A DNA stretch of 64,000 nt from VXMO01 sp034422835 (GCA_034422835.1 DAOUJJ010000007.1:248001-312000); one strand, 5' to 3'; shown: positions 40,784 to 49,024, numbered from the stretch's first letter. The notes: generated by a model from the sequence alone, not told the origin. Numbers and translations: made by a program.

Positions 40784-41016
40784 CTCTCGCGTGCGCGGGG
40801 TGCGGCCAACGCAACGGTCCACCCATCGCGGCCTTGACTACCCTATATCCGCCTACTCCGTTCACATGCGAGGAGTGCGGCAACTCAGCAGCCCCATTGC
40901 GCTACTGCAACCGATGCGGGAATGAGTCGCCGGAGAGTGAGTTGACGTCCTATGGCGGTCGGTGCGGGTGGTGCCGTTCCGCGGACGATATTCCGTGGGA
41001 GGAGCCGGCGGACTGA
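40780..41016 (+). CDS. Small zinc-ribbon protein
   Basis: 78 residues with four CxxC pairs (CAGC, CEEC, CNRC, CGWC), enough for two zinc ribbons, and an acidic tail (DDIPWEEPAD). ATGA overlap with the upstream phosphatase gene indicates coupling. Function unknown; probably a protein or nucleic-acid adaptor. Confidence 0.7.
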   Translation: MTLACAGCGQRNGPPIAALTTLYPPTPFTCEECGNSAAPLRYCNRCGNESPESELTSYGGRCGWCRSADDIPWEEPAD

Positions 41017-41021
41017 GGCGG

Positions 41022-41945
41022 CTAAGTGGGGGTGTAGGTTGGGGTGAGCCAGTGGGCGTATTGGTCCCGCTCGCCCTTGACGACCTCGAAGTAGAGCTTC
41101 TGCAGCTCAGCGGTTATGGGGCCGATGGAGCCGCTGCCGATGGGGCGGCCATCAACCTCCAACACGGGGGTGACGTGGGCGGCGGTGCCGGTCATGAAGA
41201 ACTCATCCGTCACATAGACCTCGGTCTTGGGGATGGTGCGCTCGACAACTTTGAGTCCAAGCATGTCCCGCGCCAGTTCAATAACCGTGTTGCGCGTAAT
41301 GCCGTCCAGGATGCCGTCGGTCTGCGGCGGGGTGCTGATAACGCCGTTGTCGATGAGGAAGATGTTCTCGCCGCTTCCCTCGGAGATGTTGCCGTCGTCG
41401 GTCAGGAGAATGGCCTCATCGTAGCCGCGCCAGACGGCTTCGCTCTTGGCGAGGCTGTTGGCGACGTACATGCCGGTAACCTTGGCGCTTGGCGGGATGA
41501 CGTTGTCCTGGATGCGTGTCCAGCTTGAGAAGGTGCAGCGGATGCCGGCGTCGGAGTCGAGATAGTTGCCGAACGGGACGATGTAGATGAGGAAATCGTC
41601 TTCAAGATCATGGACACGGAGCCCGACAACATCAGAGGATTTGTAGGCGAGGGGTCGAACGTAGACATCCTCTTTGAAGCCGCACTGCTGAACGAGATCA
41701 AGGGTGATGCGCTCGAAGTCGTCGAGGGAGTATGGAAGCTTGATGTTGAGCATGGCGCATGAGCGGAGGAGACGGGCGTAATGCTCGCGGACGCGGAAGA
41801 GGTACATCTGCTCCTGGTCTGCGTTCCAGTTGCCGCGGATACCCTCAAAGACGCCGGTGCCGTAGTTGAAAGCGTGCGTGACGACGCTGATTTTGGCCTC
41901 CTCAAGCGGGACGACTTTCCCTTCAAAGAAGGCGAGTGATGGCAT
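41022..41945 (-). CDS. ilvE: Branched-chain amino acid aminotransferase
   Basis: Fold type IV PLP enzyme, 307 residues from ATG 41945 (GGGGGA upstream; TTG 41951 is an in-frame alternative). Motifs are THAFNYGTGVFEGIRGNW, YLFRVREHYARLLRSCAML, YVRPLAYKSS, the PLP lysine in TGMYVANSLAKSEAVWRGYDEAILL, SEGSGENIFLI and ITRNTVIELA. It is the last gene of the minus-strand his-containing cluster and the likely transaminase for Ile, Leu and Val. Confidence 0.95.
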   Translation of the reverse strand: MPSLAFFEGKVVPLEEAKISVVTHAFNYGTGVFEGIRGNWNADQEQMYLFRVREHYARLLRSCAMLNIKLPYSLDDFERITLDLVQQCGFKEDVYVRPLAYKSSDVVGLRVHDLEDDFLIYIVPFGNYLDSDAGIRCTFSSWTRIQDNVIPPSAKVTGMYVANSLAKSEAVWRGYDEAILLTDDGNISEGSGENIFLIDNGVISTPPQTDGILDGITRNTVIELARDMLGLKVVERTIPKTEVYVTDEFFMTGTAAHVTPVLEVDGRPIGSGSIGPITAELQKLYFEVVKGERDQYAHWLTPTYTPT

Positions 41946-42027
41946 GGACAATTCCCCCAGGACTCAGTACGGATTCAAGTACCAGCCAGTTTATCGCAGT
42001 TGGATTGGGGTGGGCAATGAAAGGGGG

Positions 42028-42660
42028 TTAGCGGCGGCGGTCTGCGAGTTCCGTGGCGACCTCTGACAGCGACACTCCGGCGTCCTCAAGGAGGATGGTG
42101 AGGTGGTAGAGGAGATCGGCGGCCTCGGCGCGGACGCGGTCCGGATCCTTGGCCATCGCGGCAAGCGCGGTCTCGCCACCCTCTTCGATGACCTTTTGGG
42201 CGATGCGCTCCGTACCGCGCTCGAACAGGCCGGCCGTATAACTGCCCTCCGGCATGTCCTTCCTGCGCTGGGCAACGGTCATGGCGAGTTCAGTCAGGGT
42301 CGCGCCAAGTTGGTCCTGCGCGGCGGGTTCCATCTGCCAGTCTGAGGTATCGAAGTCCTGATAGAAGCAGGTCTCGCTGCCGGTATGGCAAGCGGGGCCG
42401 TCCGCATTGACCCTGAGCAGGATGACATCGCCATCGCAGTCGGGGTGGATCTCAACGATATTGAGAAAGTTGCCCGACGTTGCGCCCTTGTGCCAGAGCT
42501 CCTGCCGTGAACGGCTGTAGAACCATGCCTGGCCGGATTCGATGGTGCGCGTGAGGGACTCATGGTTCATGTAGGCGACCATGAGGACGGCGCCGGTATC
42601 CGCATCCTGGGCGATGGCGGGGATGAGGGCTTTTTCGTCGATCGTCAGTTGGGTTGGCAT
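42028..42660 (-). CDS. hisI: Bifunctional phosphoribosyl-AMP cyclohydrolase / phosphoribosyl-ATP pyrophosphatase
   Basis: HisIE fusion, 210 residues, steps 2 and 3 of histidine synthesis. HisI part: VLMVAYMNHESL, TIESGQAWFYSRSRQELWHKGATSGN, the metal site DCDGDVILLRV and ACHTGSETCFY. HisE part from ~residue 115: LTELAMTVAQRRKDMPEGSYTAGLF, KVIEEGGETALAA and AEAADLLYHLTILL. ATG 42660 has AGGAG 7 nt upstream. A family C repeat separates it from the HAD gene. Confidence 0.96.
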   Translation of the reverse strand: MPTQLTIDEKALIPAIAQDADTGAVLMVAYMNHESLTRTIESGQAWFYSRSRQELWHKGATSGNFLNIVEIHPDCDGDVILLRVNADGPACHTGSETCFYQDFDTSDWQMEPAAQDQLGATLTELAMTVAQRRKDMPEGSYTAGLFERGTERIAQKVIEEGGETALAAMAKDPDRVRAEAADLLYHLTILLEDAGVSLSEVATELADRRR

Positions 42661-42727
42661 GGGTTTTCTCCTGCCTTTTTCAGTGGAGGCATAGGTTAAT
42701 TGTATGGGGTTGTGGGTGAACGGGGGA

Positions 42728-42760
42728 CTGGATTCCCGTGTCAAGCACGGGAATGACGGA
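42728..42760 (+). repeat. Short dispersed repeat, family C
   Basis: GGATTCCCGTGTCAAGCACGG variant with a longer loop, then GAATGACGG, between hisIE and the HAD gene. Confidence 0.8.
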
Positions 42761-42764
42761 GGGG

Positions 42765-43550
42765 TTAGAGGGCGGAGAGGGTTTTGGAGGCGACGATGTC
42801 AACGAGGCCGAGGAGGTTGGTGACTTCATAGTCAGGGTGATCATCGATATCCGCCGGCCAATCCTCGCCCGTGCGATTGACCCAGACGGCAGGGATGCCC
42901 AGGCTATGTGGACCTTGGACATCCTCGAACGGCCTATCCCCAGCATAGAGCACCTGCGTGGGATCCGTGATACCCAGTAGGTCGAGGGCGGCTTGAAAGA
43001 TGGCGGGATGGGGCTTGTAGACACGCGCACCTTCCGAGTGAACGATCCCCGAGAATGACAGGCCGCTATGCCGAACCGCGCCGTGTATGGAATCGTCATC
43101 TGCGTTGCTGACGATGATCATAGGTACTCGTGCTCCTATAGCCTCCAGCGCTGGCCGGGTGTCACGGTACATGTGGCGCGTGATGGTGTCGGCCACTATG
43201 ATTTCCGCCGCGGCCTCAGCAAAGCTGTCTTTCAGGCCCAATTCGGCGGCCGCCAGGCGAAAGCTGTGCTCCCACGCCGCACGATACGTTGAGAATTGTT
43301 CAGGAGAAGTTGCTTCCCACTCATTTGCCTTATTGCGCCACACTCGCCCGCTGCGAAAGGCGCTCTCATGGACTTGCCAATGTTTGAGGAGGATCTCCGG
43401 TTCCACTGGTAACTCAAGCTGTTCGACGACCCTCTGAAAGATGCCCGGCATCGTATCAGGCCCGTAATAAAAGATGGTGCCGTAGGCGTCAAGGAGGACG
43501 GCGCGGAGCCGGAAACGGGAGCGGCGGCGAGGTCGGGGGGGAGGGTTCAC
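42765..43550 (-). CDS. HAD-family hydrolase
   Basis: 261 residues of HAD subclass IA: the nucleophile in LRAVLLDAYGTIFYYG (Asp near residue 22), a helical cap, motif II in PMIIVSNADD, motif III lysine in GARVYKPHPAIFQ and motif IV in LYAGDRPFEDVQGPHSLGIPAVWVNR. Its GTG start overlaps the hisF stop (GTGA). Its place directly after hisF makes it a candidate for the missing histidinol-phosphate phosphatase, although HAD specificity cannot be read from sequence. Confidence 0.82.
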   Translation of the reverse strand: MNPPPRPRRRSRFRLRAVLLDAYGTIFYYGPDTMPGIFQRVVEQLELPVEPEILLKHWQVHESAFRSGRVWRNKANEWEATSPEQFSTYRAAWEHSFRLAAAELGLKDSFAEAAAEIIVADTITRHMYRDTRPALEAIGARVPMIIVSNADDDSIHGAVRHSGLSFSGIVHSEGARVYKPHPAIFQAALDLLGITDPTQVLYAGDRPFEDVQGPHSLGIPAVWVNRTGEDWPADIDDHPDYEVTNLLGLVDIVASKTLSAL

Positions 43551-44386
43551 GCTCCTGCGCTCGCGTTCAGCCGGACGGGGACGTTCTGGCTTCGCATGTA
43601 TTCCTTGGCCTGCTCAATAGTGAATTCGCCGTAGTGGAAAATGCTGGCGGCCAAGGCGGCATCCGCCCCGCCCTGCACGACGGCCTCACACATATGCTCG
43701 ACGTTGCCCGCACCGCCTGAAGCAATGACAGGGATAGTAACGGCGTCCGCGACGGCGCGGATGAGTTCGAGATCATACCCGGTCTTTGTGCCGTCGGCGT
43801 CGATGCTGTTGAGGACGACCTCACCTGCGCCAAGTTCGGCGGCGTATATCGTCCACTTGAGGGCGTCGATGCCTGCGGCGCGACCGCCGTCGGCGCCGGT
43901 GTGGGTGCGGACTTCCCAGCGTGTGGAATCGTCAAAGGCTATCTCTGATATTTCGTGTGGCGGCGCATCGATCTGAGACGGGGCGACGCGGCGGGCGTCC
44001 ATGCCGAGGACGATGCACTGGCTGCCGAACTGGGCGGCAGACTCGCGGATGAGTTCAGGGTTCTGGACGGCGGCTGTGTTGATGCTGACCTTGTCCGCGC
44101 CGGCGTTGAGCATGGTGCGGACATCTTCCACGCTGCGGATGCCGCCGCCGACGGTGAGAGGAATGTAGACCTCCTCAGCAACGCGGTGAACCACGTCAAG
44201 CATGATTTCGCGGCCATCGGATGAGGCGGTGATGTCGTAGAAAACGAGTTCATCCGCGCCCTGCTCATCGTAGAAACGGGCGAGTTCGACGGGGTCACCG
44301 GCGTCGCGGTGGTCGCGGAAACGGACGCCCTTGACGACACGGCCGCCTTTCACATCAAGACAAGGGATAATTCTGCGGGAGAGCAT
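43547..44386 (-). CDS. hisF: Imidazole glycerol phosphate synthase, cyclase subunit
   Basis: 279-residue TIM barrel that uses ammonia from HisH to close the imidazole ring. RIIPCLDVKGGRVVKGVRF carries the first catalytic Asp, VGGGIRSVEDVRTML and DKVSINTAAV the phosphate site, and VVLNSIDADGTKTGYDLEL the second Asp. About 20 residues longer than the usual ~255, mostly through an insertion near residues 130-155 (RVAPSQIDAPPHE..). Upstream it is separated from hisA by the DUF262 gene. Confidence 0.96.
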   Translation of the reverse strand: MLSRRIIPCLDVKGGRVVKGVRFRDHRDAGDPVELARFYDEQGADELVFYDITASSDGREIMLDVVHRVAEEVYIPLTVGGGIRSVEDVRTMLNAGADKVSINTAAVQNPELIRESAAQFGSQCIVLGMDARRVAPSQIDAPPHEISEIAFDDSTRWEVRTHTGADGGRAAGIDALKWTIYAAELGAGEVVLNSIDADGTKTGYDLELIRAVADAVTIPVIASGGAGNVEHMCEAVVQGGADAALAASIFHYGEFTIEQAKEYMRSQNVPVRLNASAGA

Positions 44387-44395
44387 TTTCGTCGC

Positions 44396-45997
44396 TCATT
44401 CTCTGCGGAGTTTTCGCAAGTATTTGTTCGATTCATCCGCCAGCAGATCGGCCCGGGACCTGAGCCACGTCCTGTACCGTCCAGGAGTCACACTACTTGG
44501 GTCAGGAATTGCCTGCTGCTTCAACAGCCCGCGAGAGACCAGCTTAAGGTCGGCGATGTATTCCTTGGGAGATTTTGCAGCAATCTTGCGGTTTGCCTGA
44601 GCACTTATGACCGCCATATTAGCCACGGAGTCAATCTCGTCTTTTTCTATGTTTCTTACATTATCCTTAAGCCACTTTCGCGGAAAGATGTGGTGCCATT
44701 CAGGGCTATAGTCGCCTTGTGCTTCCGCGCGAATCCGATAACCGTTGGGATCCCAGTCCTTTGCATCGTTCGAATACGCTAGCAGGTAAATCATCAGCCT
44801 ATATACCGAGTTGCGGCCACTGCCAGCTTCTCTGAAATCTGCGGCACTGAATTCCTGCGGGGAGTCAAGTAGGTCATCAAGGCTCTTCAAGGCTTGCTTC
44901 CTTGACTTCGCGTTTTTCATGGCGCTGATGACTCGATCCAACCTCGTCTCTGTGGGTCCTGCAAAGAACCCGTCCTTAATTGCAACAAGCATCCATGCCA
45001 CAAATGGGCCGAACGGTTCCTGTGGAAACTTGTTTCTGTATATTGCTGCAGTCACCACAGCATTGAGGCTTATAGCCAAATCGGAGTTGATGATGCCATA
45101 CTGTCGCAGTCCCTCGCAGGCCGACTGCAAGGCCTTTTTGGTAGCATCCCAAGACTTGTTCTTACTTAGGTTTTCCCAGAACTCGGGGCGAATATCTCGG
45201 AATCTGGTCCGTTCCGCCCCGATGGCGGTGAAGGCCCTGAAAATGAACGCAGGTTCGATATCAAACCCGTCTTTCTCCAGCGACTGCATGAACTTAAGGA
45301 AGTTTCGATTGACCCATCCAGGGTTCCGGGACGCGACTACACCCAAATAAATATCTGCCTGTTGAACAGGGGTACCGGTTGAGTTTAACCTCTTGAAAAT
45401 CTCCGCTACTTGGGTCAATTCGATCGCGTCGTCAATCTCTACGATTGGGAGCTTAGCCTTCTTGATGTTCGCGACTTGCCCCAAATGTTCTGCCAAGTCG
45501 TCGGCACTATCTGTGAATGTTTGGCCATTTTGGATTAGTCGTTGAGCCATCTTATAGAGTTTTGCAGAGTTATCGAAGATTTCTCTGACCGAAACATATC
45601 GACCTGAAGTTGTGCGACGTGTTACGAGTGTGAGTTCCTCAACGCCAATGTCAAGCTTTACGTCGAACTTCTCAAGGTGCTCGTTCCAGGTGCCGCTCTG
45701 CTTGTCATCCCACCAGTCGGGGCGCTGCCCAAAGAGGGTACATAGAGCCGTGGTGCGTTGCTGACCGTCAATGAGCCAATACCTTTTGAGAGGTTGATCA
45801 GAATCTCCCCGTTGAACAGCGGTATCAGACTTCCATGTCAAAATGCTCCCAACCGGAAACTCTTTCACAAGAGAATCGGCAAATTCAAGAACTTTAGCGG
45901 GGGTCCAAACGAAACCCCGCTGAAACTCTGGAACCGCGTACGTTCCCTCGCGCGCCTCCCTGACGACCGTTTCTAATTCAGGTTGCCTGTGGTCCAT
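44396..45997 (-). CDS. DUF262 (GmrSD-type) protein with C-terminal HNH domain
   Basis: 533 residues. N-terminal DUF262: YAVPEFQRGFVWTPAKVLEFADSL and the nucleotide-binding RYWLIDGQQRTTALCTLFG, followed by VEIDDAIELTQVAEIFKRLNSTGTPV. The C-terminus has SPEWHHIFPRKWLKDN and NMAVISAQANRKIAAKSP, a DUF1524/HNH-like nuclease site. This pairing is that of GmrSD/SspE-like modification-dependent restriction and anti-phage proteins. Its base composition is visibly richer in A+T than its neighbours, and it sits alone between hisA and hisF, ending 9 nt before the hisF start. A recent arrival by transfer is likely. Confidence 0.88.
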   Translation of the reverse strand: MDHRQPELETVVREAREGTYAVPEFQRGFVWTPAKVLEFADSLVKEFPVGSILTWKSDTAVQRGDSDQPLKRYWLIDGQQRTTALCTLFGQRPDWWDDKQSGTWNEHLEKFDVKLDIGVEELTLVTRRTTSGRYVSVREIFDNSAKLYKMAQRLIQNGQTFTDSADDLAEHLGQVANIKKAKLPIVEIDDAIELTQVAEIFKRLNSTGTPVQQADIYLGVVASRNPGWVNRNFLKFMQSLEKDGFDIEPAFIFRAFTAIGAERTRFRDIRPEFWENLSKNKSWDATKKALQSACEGLRQYGIINSDLAISLNAVVTAAIYRNKFPQEPFGPFVAWMLVAIKDGFFAGPTETRLDRVISAMKNAKSRKQALKSLDDLLDSPQEFSAADFREAGSGRNSVYRLMIYLLAYSNDAKDWDPNGYRIRAEAQGDYSPEWHHIFPRKWLKDNVRNIEKDEIDSVANMAVISAQANRKIAAKSPKEYIADLKLVSRGLLKQQAIPDPSSVTPGRYRTWLRSRADLLADESNKYLRKLRRE

Positions 45998-46093
45998 TCA
46001 ATTCCCTCGCCTCTTAATGTTTCCCGATACATCTCTGCATGGCAGAACTGTAGCACGTTAAAAGGGCTTTTTCATTGCCAGCTATTTCTGTAG

Positions 46094-46123
46094 TTGGATT
46101 CTTCGCTGCGCCCAGAATGACAC
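46094..46123 (+). repeat. Short dispersed repeat, family B
   Basis: GGATTCTTCGCTGCGCCCAG followed by AATGACAC, between the DUF262 gene and hisA. Confidence 0.85.
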
Positions 46124-46162
46124 GCTGTTTTGCGGTACAGAGTTGGATTGTTATACGAGGTT

Positions 46163-46194
46163 CGGATTCCCGCTTTCGCGGGAATGACGGAGGG
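46163..46194 (+). repeat. Short dispersed repeat, family C
   Basis: CCGCTTTCGCGGGAATGAC core, 40 nt after the family B copy. Confidence 0.88.
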
Positions 46195-46206
46195 GGGATG
46201 ACGGGG

Positions 46207-46932
46207 TTACTTGAGGTTGGCGGCGGCGATTGCATCCGGGAGGGAGATGTCGCCGGTGTAGAGGGCGCGGCCGATGATGACGGCTTCTACATCTGTAGCA
46301 GCGAGGAATCGAATGTCGTTGAGTGTAGTGACACCGCCGGAGGCGATGACCGGGATGGGCGCGACGGCCTCTGCGAAACTCTGCATCGCCTCCACGTTGA
46401 CGCCCTGCATCGCGCCATCGCGGGAGATGTCCGTGTGGATGAAGCGGCGGACGCCATCCTGGGCTAGGCGTTGAGCCAACTCAATAGTGTCAACGCCTGA
46501 GTCCTCGGTCCATCCCCGGACAGCAACACGGTCATCACGGGCATCAAGACCGACGGCGATACGGTCGCCGTAGCGCTCACACGCCTCACGGACGAGATCA
46601 GGGTTGGTTACGGCGACGGTGCCGAGGATGACGCGGTCGATGCCGGCGTCGATGAGGGCGGTGATGTCGTCCATGGAGCGGACGCCGCCGCCGAGTTGGA
46701 CGGGGACGTTGATGGCGTGTGCGATGGAGGCGGCAAGCTGCGCCTGCCCCGTGTTGCCCTCACGCGCGCCATCCAGATCAACAAGGTGGATGCGCTGCGC
46801 GCCCTGCTCTTCCCAAGAGCGGGCAACGGCGGCAGGATCATCGTCAAAGACCGTTTCGCGTTCATAGTCGCCCTGAAATAGACGTACGGCCTTGCCGTTG
46901 CGGAGGTCAATGGCCGGAATTATTTTCATCAT
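46207..46932 (-). CDS. hisA: Phosphoribosylformimino-AICAR ribotide isomerase
   Basis: 241-residue TIM barrel. IIPAIDLRNGKAVRLFQGDYERETVF carries the catalytic Asp and the QGDY signature, then IHLVDLDGAREG, VQLGGGVRSMDDI, FIHTDISRDGAMQGVN with the second Asp, and VIASGGVTTLNDI. It starts ATGATG at 46932. The sequence around this start is repeated upstream (46933-47027). Confidence 0.96.
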   Translation of the reverse strand: MMKIIPAIDLRNGKAVRLFQGDYERETVFDDDPAAVARSWEEQGAQRIHLVDLDGAREGNTGQAQLAASIAHAINVPVQLGGGVRSMDDITALIDAGIDRVILGTVAVTNPDLVREACERYGDRIAVGLDARDDRVAVRGWTEDSGVDTIELAQRLAQDGVRRFIHTDISRDGAMQGVNVEAMQSFAEAVAPIPVIASGGVTTLNDIRFLAATDVEAVIIGRALYTGDISLPDAIAAANLK

Positions 46933-47025
46933 CGGTTCCAGATTGTACGTCTACAATTTAGACGGTCCGTTTTTCATCATCGAATCGGGACTGTCAGTTT
47001 GTTCATCATCGGTTCCAGATTGTTC
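46929..47025 (-). repeat. Partial duplication of the hisA leader and start
   Basis: On the minus strand ACAATCTGGAACCGATGATG occurs twice, 75 nt apart (at 47023 and 46948 leftward), and GATGATGAAAA a third time in between. The last copy is the real hisA start; the others are start-like decoys without an open frame of any length. Confidence 0.7.
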
Positions 47026-47027
47026 GT

Positions 47028-47654
47028 CTAGATTGCCCAGTTGAAGAAATCCCGATAGAGGGCGAGGCCGGGTCTGCCGCTCTTTTCCGGGTGGAACTGG
47101 GTGGCGATGAGCTTGTCCTTCGCGATGACGCTCGCGAATTGGCCACCGTAGTCGGTGACGCCGAGCGTCATGTCCTCGTCCGCAGGCTTGGCATAGTAGC
47201 TGTGGACAAAGTAGAACTGGTAGTTCGGCGGGATATTGGCGGCGGCGGGGTGGTCGCGCGTGAACTCCACATCGTTCCAGCCCATGTGTGGAACGGTGAG
47301 GTCGTGCGGGAATCTGATGCATGCGCCGGGGATGAGTCCAAGGCATTCGGCGTCGCCCTCCTCAGTGCGGTCAAATAACAGCTGCAAGCCGAGGCAGACT
47401 CCAAAGAATGGGACGTCGCGGGCGATGAGGTCCTGCAGGGCGGAGTCCATACCTGCGTCGCGCAGTCTGATCATGCACGGGCCTGCGATGCCCTGTCCGG
47501 GAAAGACGACACCATCGACGTTTTGGAGATCGGCGGTTTTGTCCGTGACGTTGACGCCAAATCCGACGGTTTCGAGTGCCTTGGCGACGGAGCGGAGGTT
47601 GCCCGCGCCGTAGTCGACGACGGCGATGAGGGGGGCTGCAGCGTTATTGCTCAC
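47028..47654 (-). CDS. hisH: Imidazole glycerol phosphate synthase, glutaminase subunit
   Basis: 208-residue class I glutamine amidotransferase that feeds ammonia to HisF. VVDYGAGNLRSVAKALE at the start, nucleophile Cys in PFFGVCLGLQLLFD, and the His/Glu pair in ATQFHPEKSGRPG. The oxyanion strand reads FPGQGIAG where VPGVGAFG-like forms are common. GTG 47654 is used and overlaps the end of the upstream adenosyltransferase gene by 11 nt. Confidence 0.95.
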   Translation of the reverse strand: MSNNAAAPLIAVVDYGAGNLRSVAKALETVGFGVNVTDKTADLQNVDGVVFPGQGIAGPCMIRLRDAGMDSALQDLIARDVPFFGVCLGLQLLFDRTEEGDAECLGLIPGACIRFPHDLTVPHMGWNDVEFTRDHPAAANIPPNYQFYFVHSYYAKPADEDMTLGVTDYGGQFASVIAKDKLIATQFHPEKSGRPGLALYRDFFNWAI

Positions 47655-48204
47655 CGGTCAGGAGCTCCATGGGCAGATGCCGATCTTGATAGCGGGCGAG
47701 GATGAAGAGGAGGTCGGCGGCGCGGTTGAGATACGGAATCACGAGCGATTCTTCACGTAAATACCCGTCCTGCATGAGGCCGACAGAACGACGCTCTGCA
47801 CGCCGAAGTGTGGACCGGGCGAGATCGAGGGCGGCAGAAGCTGCCGTTGCGCCGGGGATGACGAATGCGCGGGGCAACTCGAACTCCTCCTGCAGGGAGT
47901 CGATGTGCTTTTCTAGGGCATCCACGTGCTCTTGCGTGACGGGTGAGAAGTGCTTGAGGAAGGTACCAAAGTGGCCGACATCCGTGGCGAGTTCGGCGCC
48001 GACTGTAAAGAGTTCACGCTGGAGGGCGATGGCAATTTCCCGGACGCGGTCATCTTCGGAGTGGCTGCGTCCGAGTCCGATGGCGGAGACGGCCTCATCG
48101 ACGGTGCCGTAGGCTTCGGCGCGCGGATCGTTCTTGGGCACACGGCCACCGTACAGGAGACCGGTCTCTCCCTTGTCACCGTATCGTGTGTAGACGTTTG
48201 GCAT
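47644..48204 (-). CDS. PduO-type cob(I)alamin adenosyltransferase
   Basis: 186-residue all-helical enzyme that adenosylates cob(I)alamin. VYTRYGDKGETGLLYGGRVPKND is the ATP-binding N-terminus, YGTVDEAVSAIGLGRS and the C-terminal RSTLRRAERRSVGL and YLNRAADLLFILAR complete the family pattern. It leads the minus-strand his cluster through overlap with hisH, an unusual partner. Adenosylcobalamin-dependent enzymes are not seen in the window. Confidence 0.93.
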   Translation of the reverse strand: MPNVYTRYGDKGETGLLYGGRVPKNDPRAEAYGTVDEAVSAIGLGRSHSEDDRVREIAIALQRELFTVGAELATDVGHFGTFLKHFSPVTQEHVDALEKHIDSLQEEFELPRAFVIPGATAASAALDLARSTLRRAERRSVGLMQDGYLREESLVIPYLNRAADLLFILARYQDRHLPMELLTGEQ

Positions 48205-48292
48205 TTTTGTAGGCCGTTCCAGCTTGGTCCGCGCTCCAGTGTTTCCTTCCTGTTCCCAGTGTAGCGCGGGGTGGAGGCAGAAGAGTGAGAGC

Positions 48293-48646
48293 TTATTCGT
48301 TGGTGTATGAGAAGAGGGCAGCTAGTTTCTCAAGGACTTCTCCGACAACTTGCCTTGGAGCTTTGGCTTCAAAACGCGCTCGCCTTGCTCGCCAGTCGAG
48401 GCTTTTCACCTGGTCTGATAGAACAACTCCGGTCACAGTGCCCGAAGAAGGAAGCAGAACTTCAAACGGGTAATTCTTGATCCTGGAGGTGATAGGACAG
48501 AAGACAGCCAATCCTGTTTTTGCATTGTAGTCATGTGGGCTCAGCGTCAATGCGGGCCGATGGCCAGCCTGCTCATGTCCGGCTTGAGGGGTAAAGCTGA
48601 GCCAGACTATATCCCCGCGTGATGGAACGTACCCGTCGCCTACCAC
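48293..48646 (-). CDS. mazF: MazF/PemK-type toxin
   Basis: 117-residue endoribonuclease toxin: PSRGDIVWLSFTPQAGHEQAGHRPALTLSPHDYN, CPITSRIKNYPFEVLLP and GVVLSDQVKSLDWRARRARF, the usual RNA-binding and catalytic stretches (Arg in GHRPA, Thr/Ser in PITS). It begins 6 nt inside the antitoxin gene end, so antitoxin and toxin are coupled. Confidence 0.94.
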   Translation of the reverse strand: MVGDGYVPSRGDIVWLSFTPQAGHEQAGHRPALTLSPHDYNAKTGLAVFCPITSRIKNYPFEVLLPSSGTVTGVVLSDQVKSLDWRARRARFEAKAPRQVVGEVLEKLAALFSYTNE

Positions 48647-48879
48647 TCTTCATTGCCTTGTGCCTGTCCGAAATCATGCTCTGTATGCACGTTGTCGGGG
48701 TTAACCTGAGCGAGCATATCGGTCAAGTTATATGGTGTCTTACGCAAGATGACCTGACCGTCGTCTGAAACGATTTCGATAGAGGAGCCTTCCTGAACGC
48801 CCCATTGTTCGGCGATTGGTTTAGGGATCCGCACAGCAAGGCTCGACCCCCATCTAGAGACGTGAGACTTAGCGCCCAT
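48640..48879 (-). CDS. mazE: MazE-type AbrB antitoxin
   Basis: 79 residues from ATG 48879, which has AGGAGGT 6 nt upstream (the frame is open to 48912). An AbrB/SpoVT-like swapped-hairpin DNA-binding domain (SHVSRWGSSLAVRIPKPIAEQWGVQEGSSIEIVSDDGQVIL) is followed by an acidic tail (NVHTEHDFGQAQGNEEW) that should bind MazF. It likely represses its own promoter. Confidence 0.92.
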   Translation of the reverse strand: MGAKSHVSRWGSSLAVRIPKPIAEQWGVQEGSSIEIVSDDGQVILRKTPYNLTDMLAQVNPDNVHTEHDFGQAQGNEEW

Positions 48880-48913
48880 ACCTGTACCTCCTATAGATAT
48901 ATTGTATATCACA

Positions 48914-48942
48914 TTGGATTCTTCGCTGTGCTCAGAATGACG
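48914..48942 (+). repeat. Short dispersed repeat, family B
   Basis: GGATTCTTCGCTGTGCTCAG then AATGACG, just upstream of mazE and close to a family C copy. Confidence 0.85.
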
Positions 48943-48949
48943 TGGCCGG

Positions 48950-48978
48950 ATGGATCCCGGCTTTCGGCGGAATGAGCG
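48950..48978 (+). repeat. Short dispersed repeat, family C
   Basis: Diverged copy (GGATCCCGGCTTTCGGCGGA, then ATGAGCGG), directly before the heat-shock promoter. Confidence 0.75.
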
Positions 48979-48996
48979 GAAGGCTCAAATATAAAG

Positions 48997-49024
48997 TTGA
49001 CAATGCTATTGTGAGAGGTATGAT
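48997..49024 (+). promoter_or_regulatory. Sigma70-type promoter with operator-like inverted repeat, dnaJ-hspR-clpC operon
   Basis: TTGACA (48997-49002), a 16-nt spacer and TATGAT (49019-49024) make the best promoter in the window. The -35 and spacer hold an inverted repeat, ACAAT-GCT-ATTGT (49000-49012), within which a repressor could block RNA polymerase. It does not match the published HAIR consensus for HspR closely. Confidence 0.7.
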
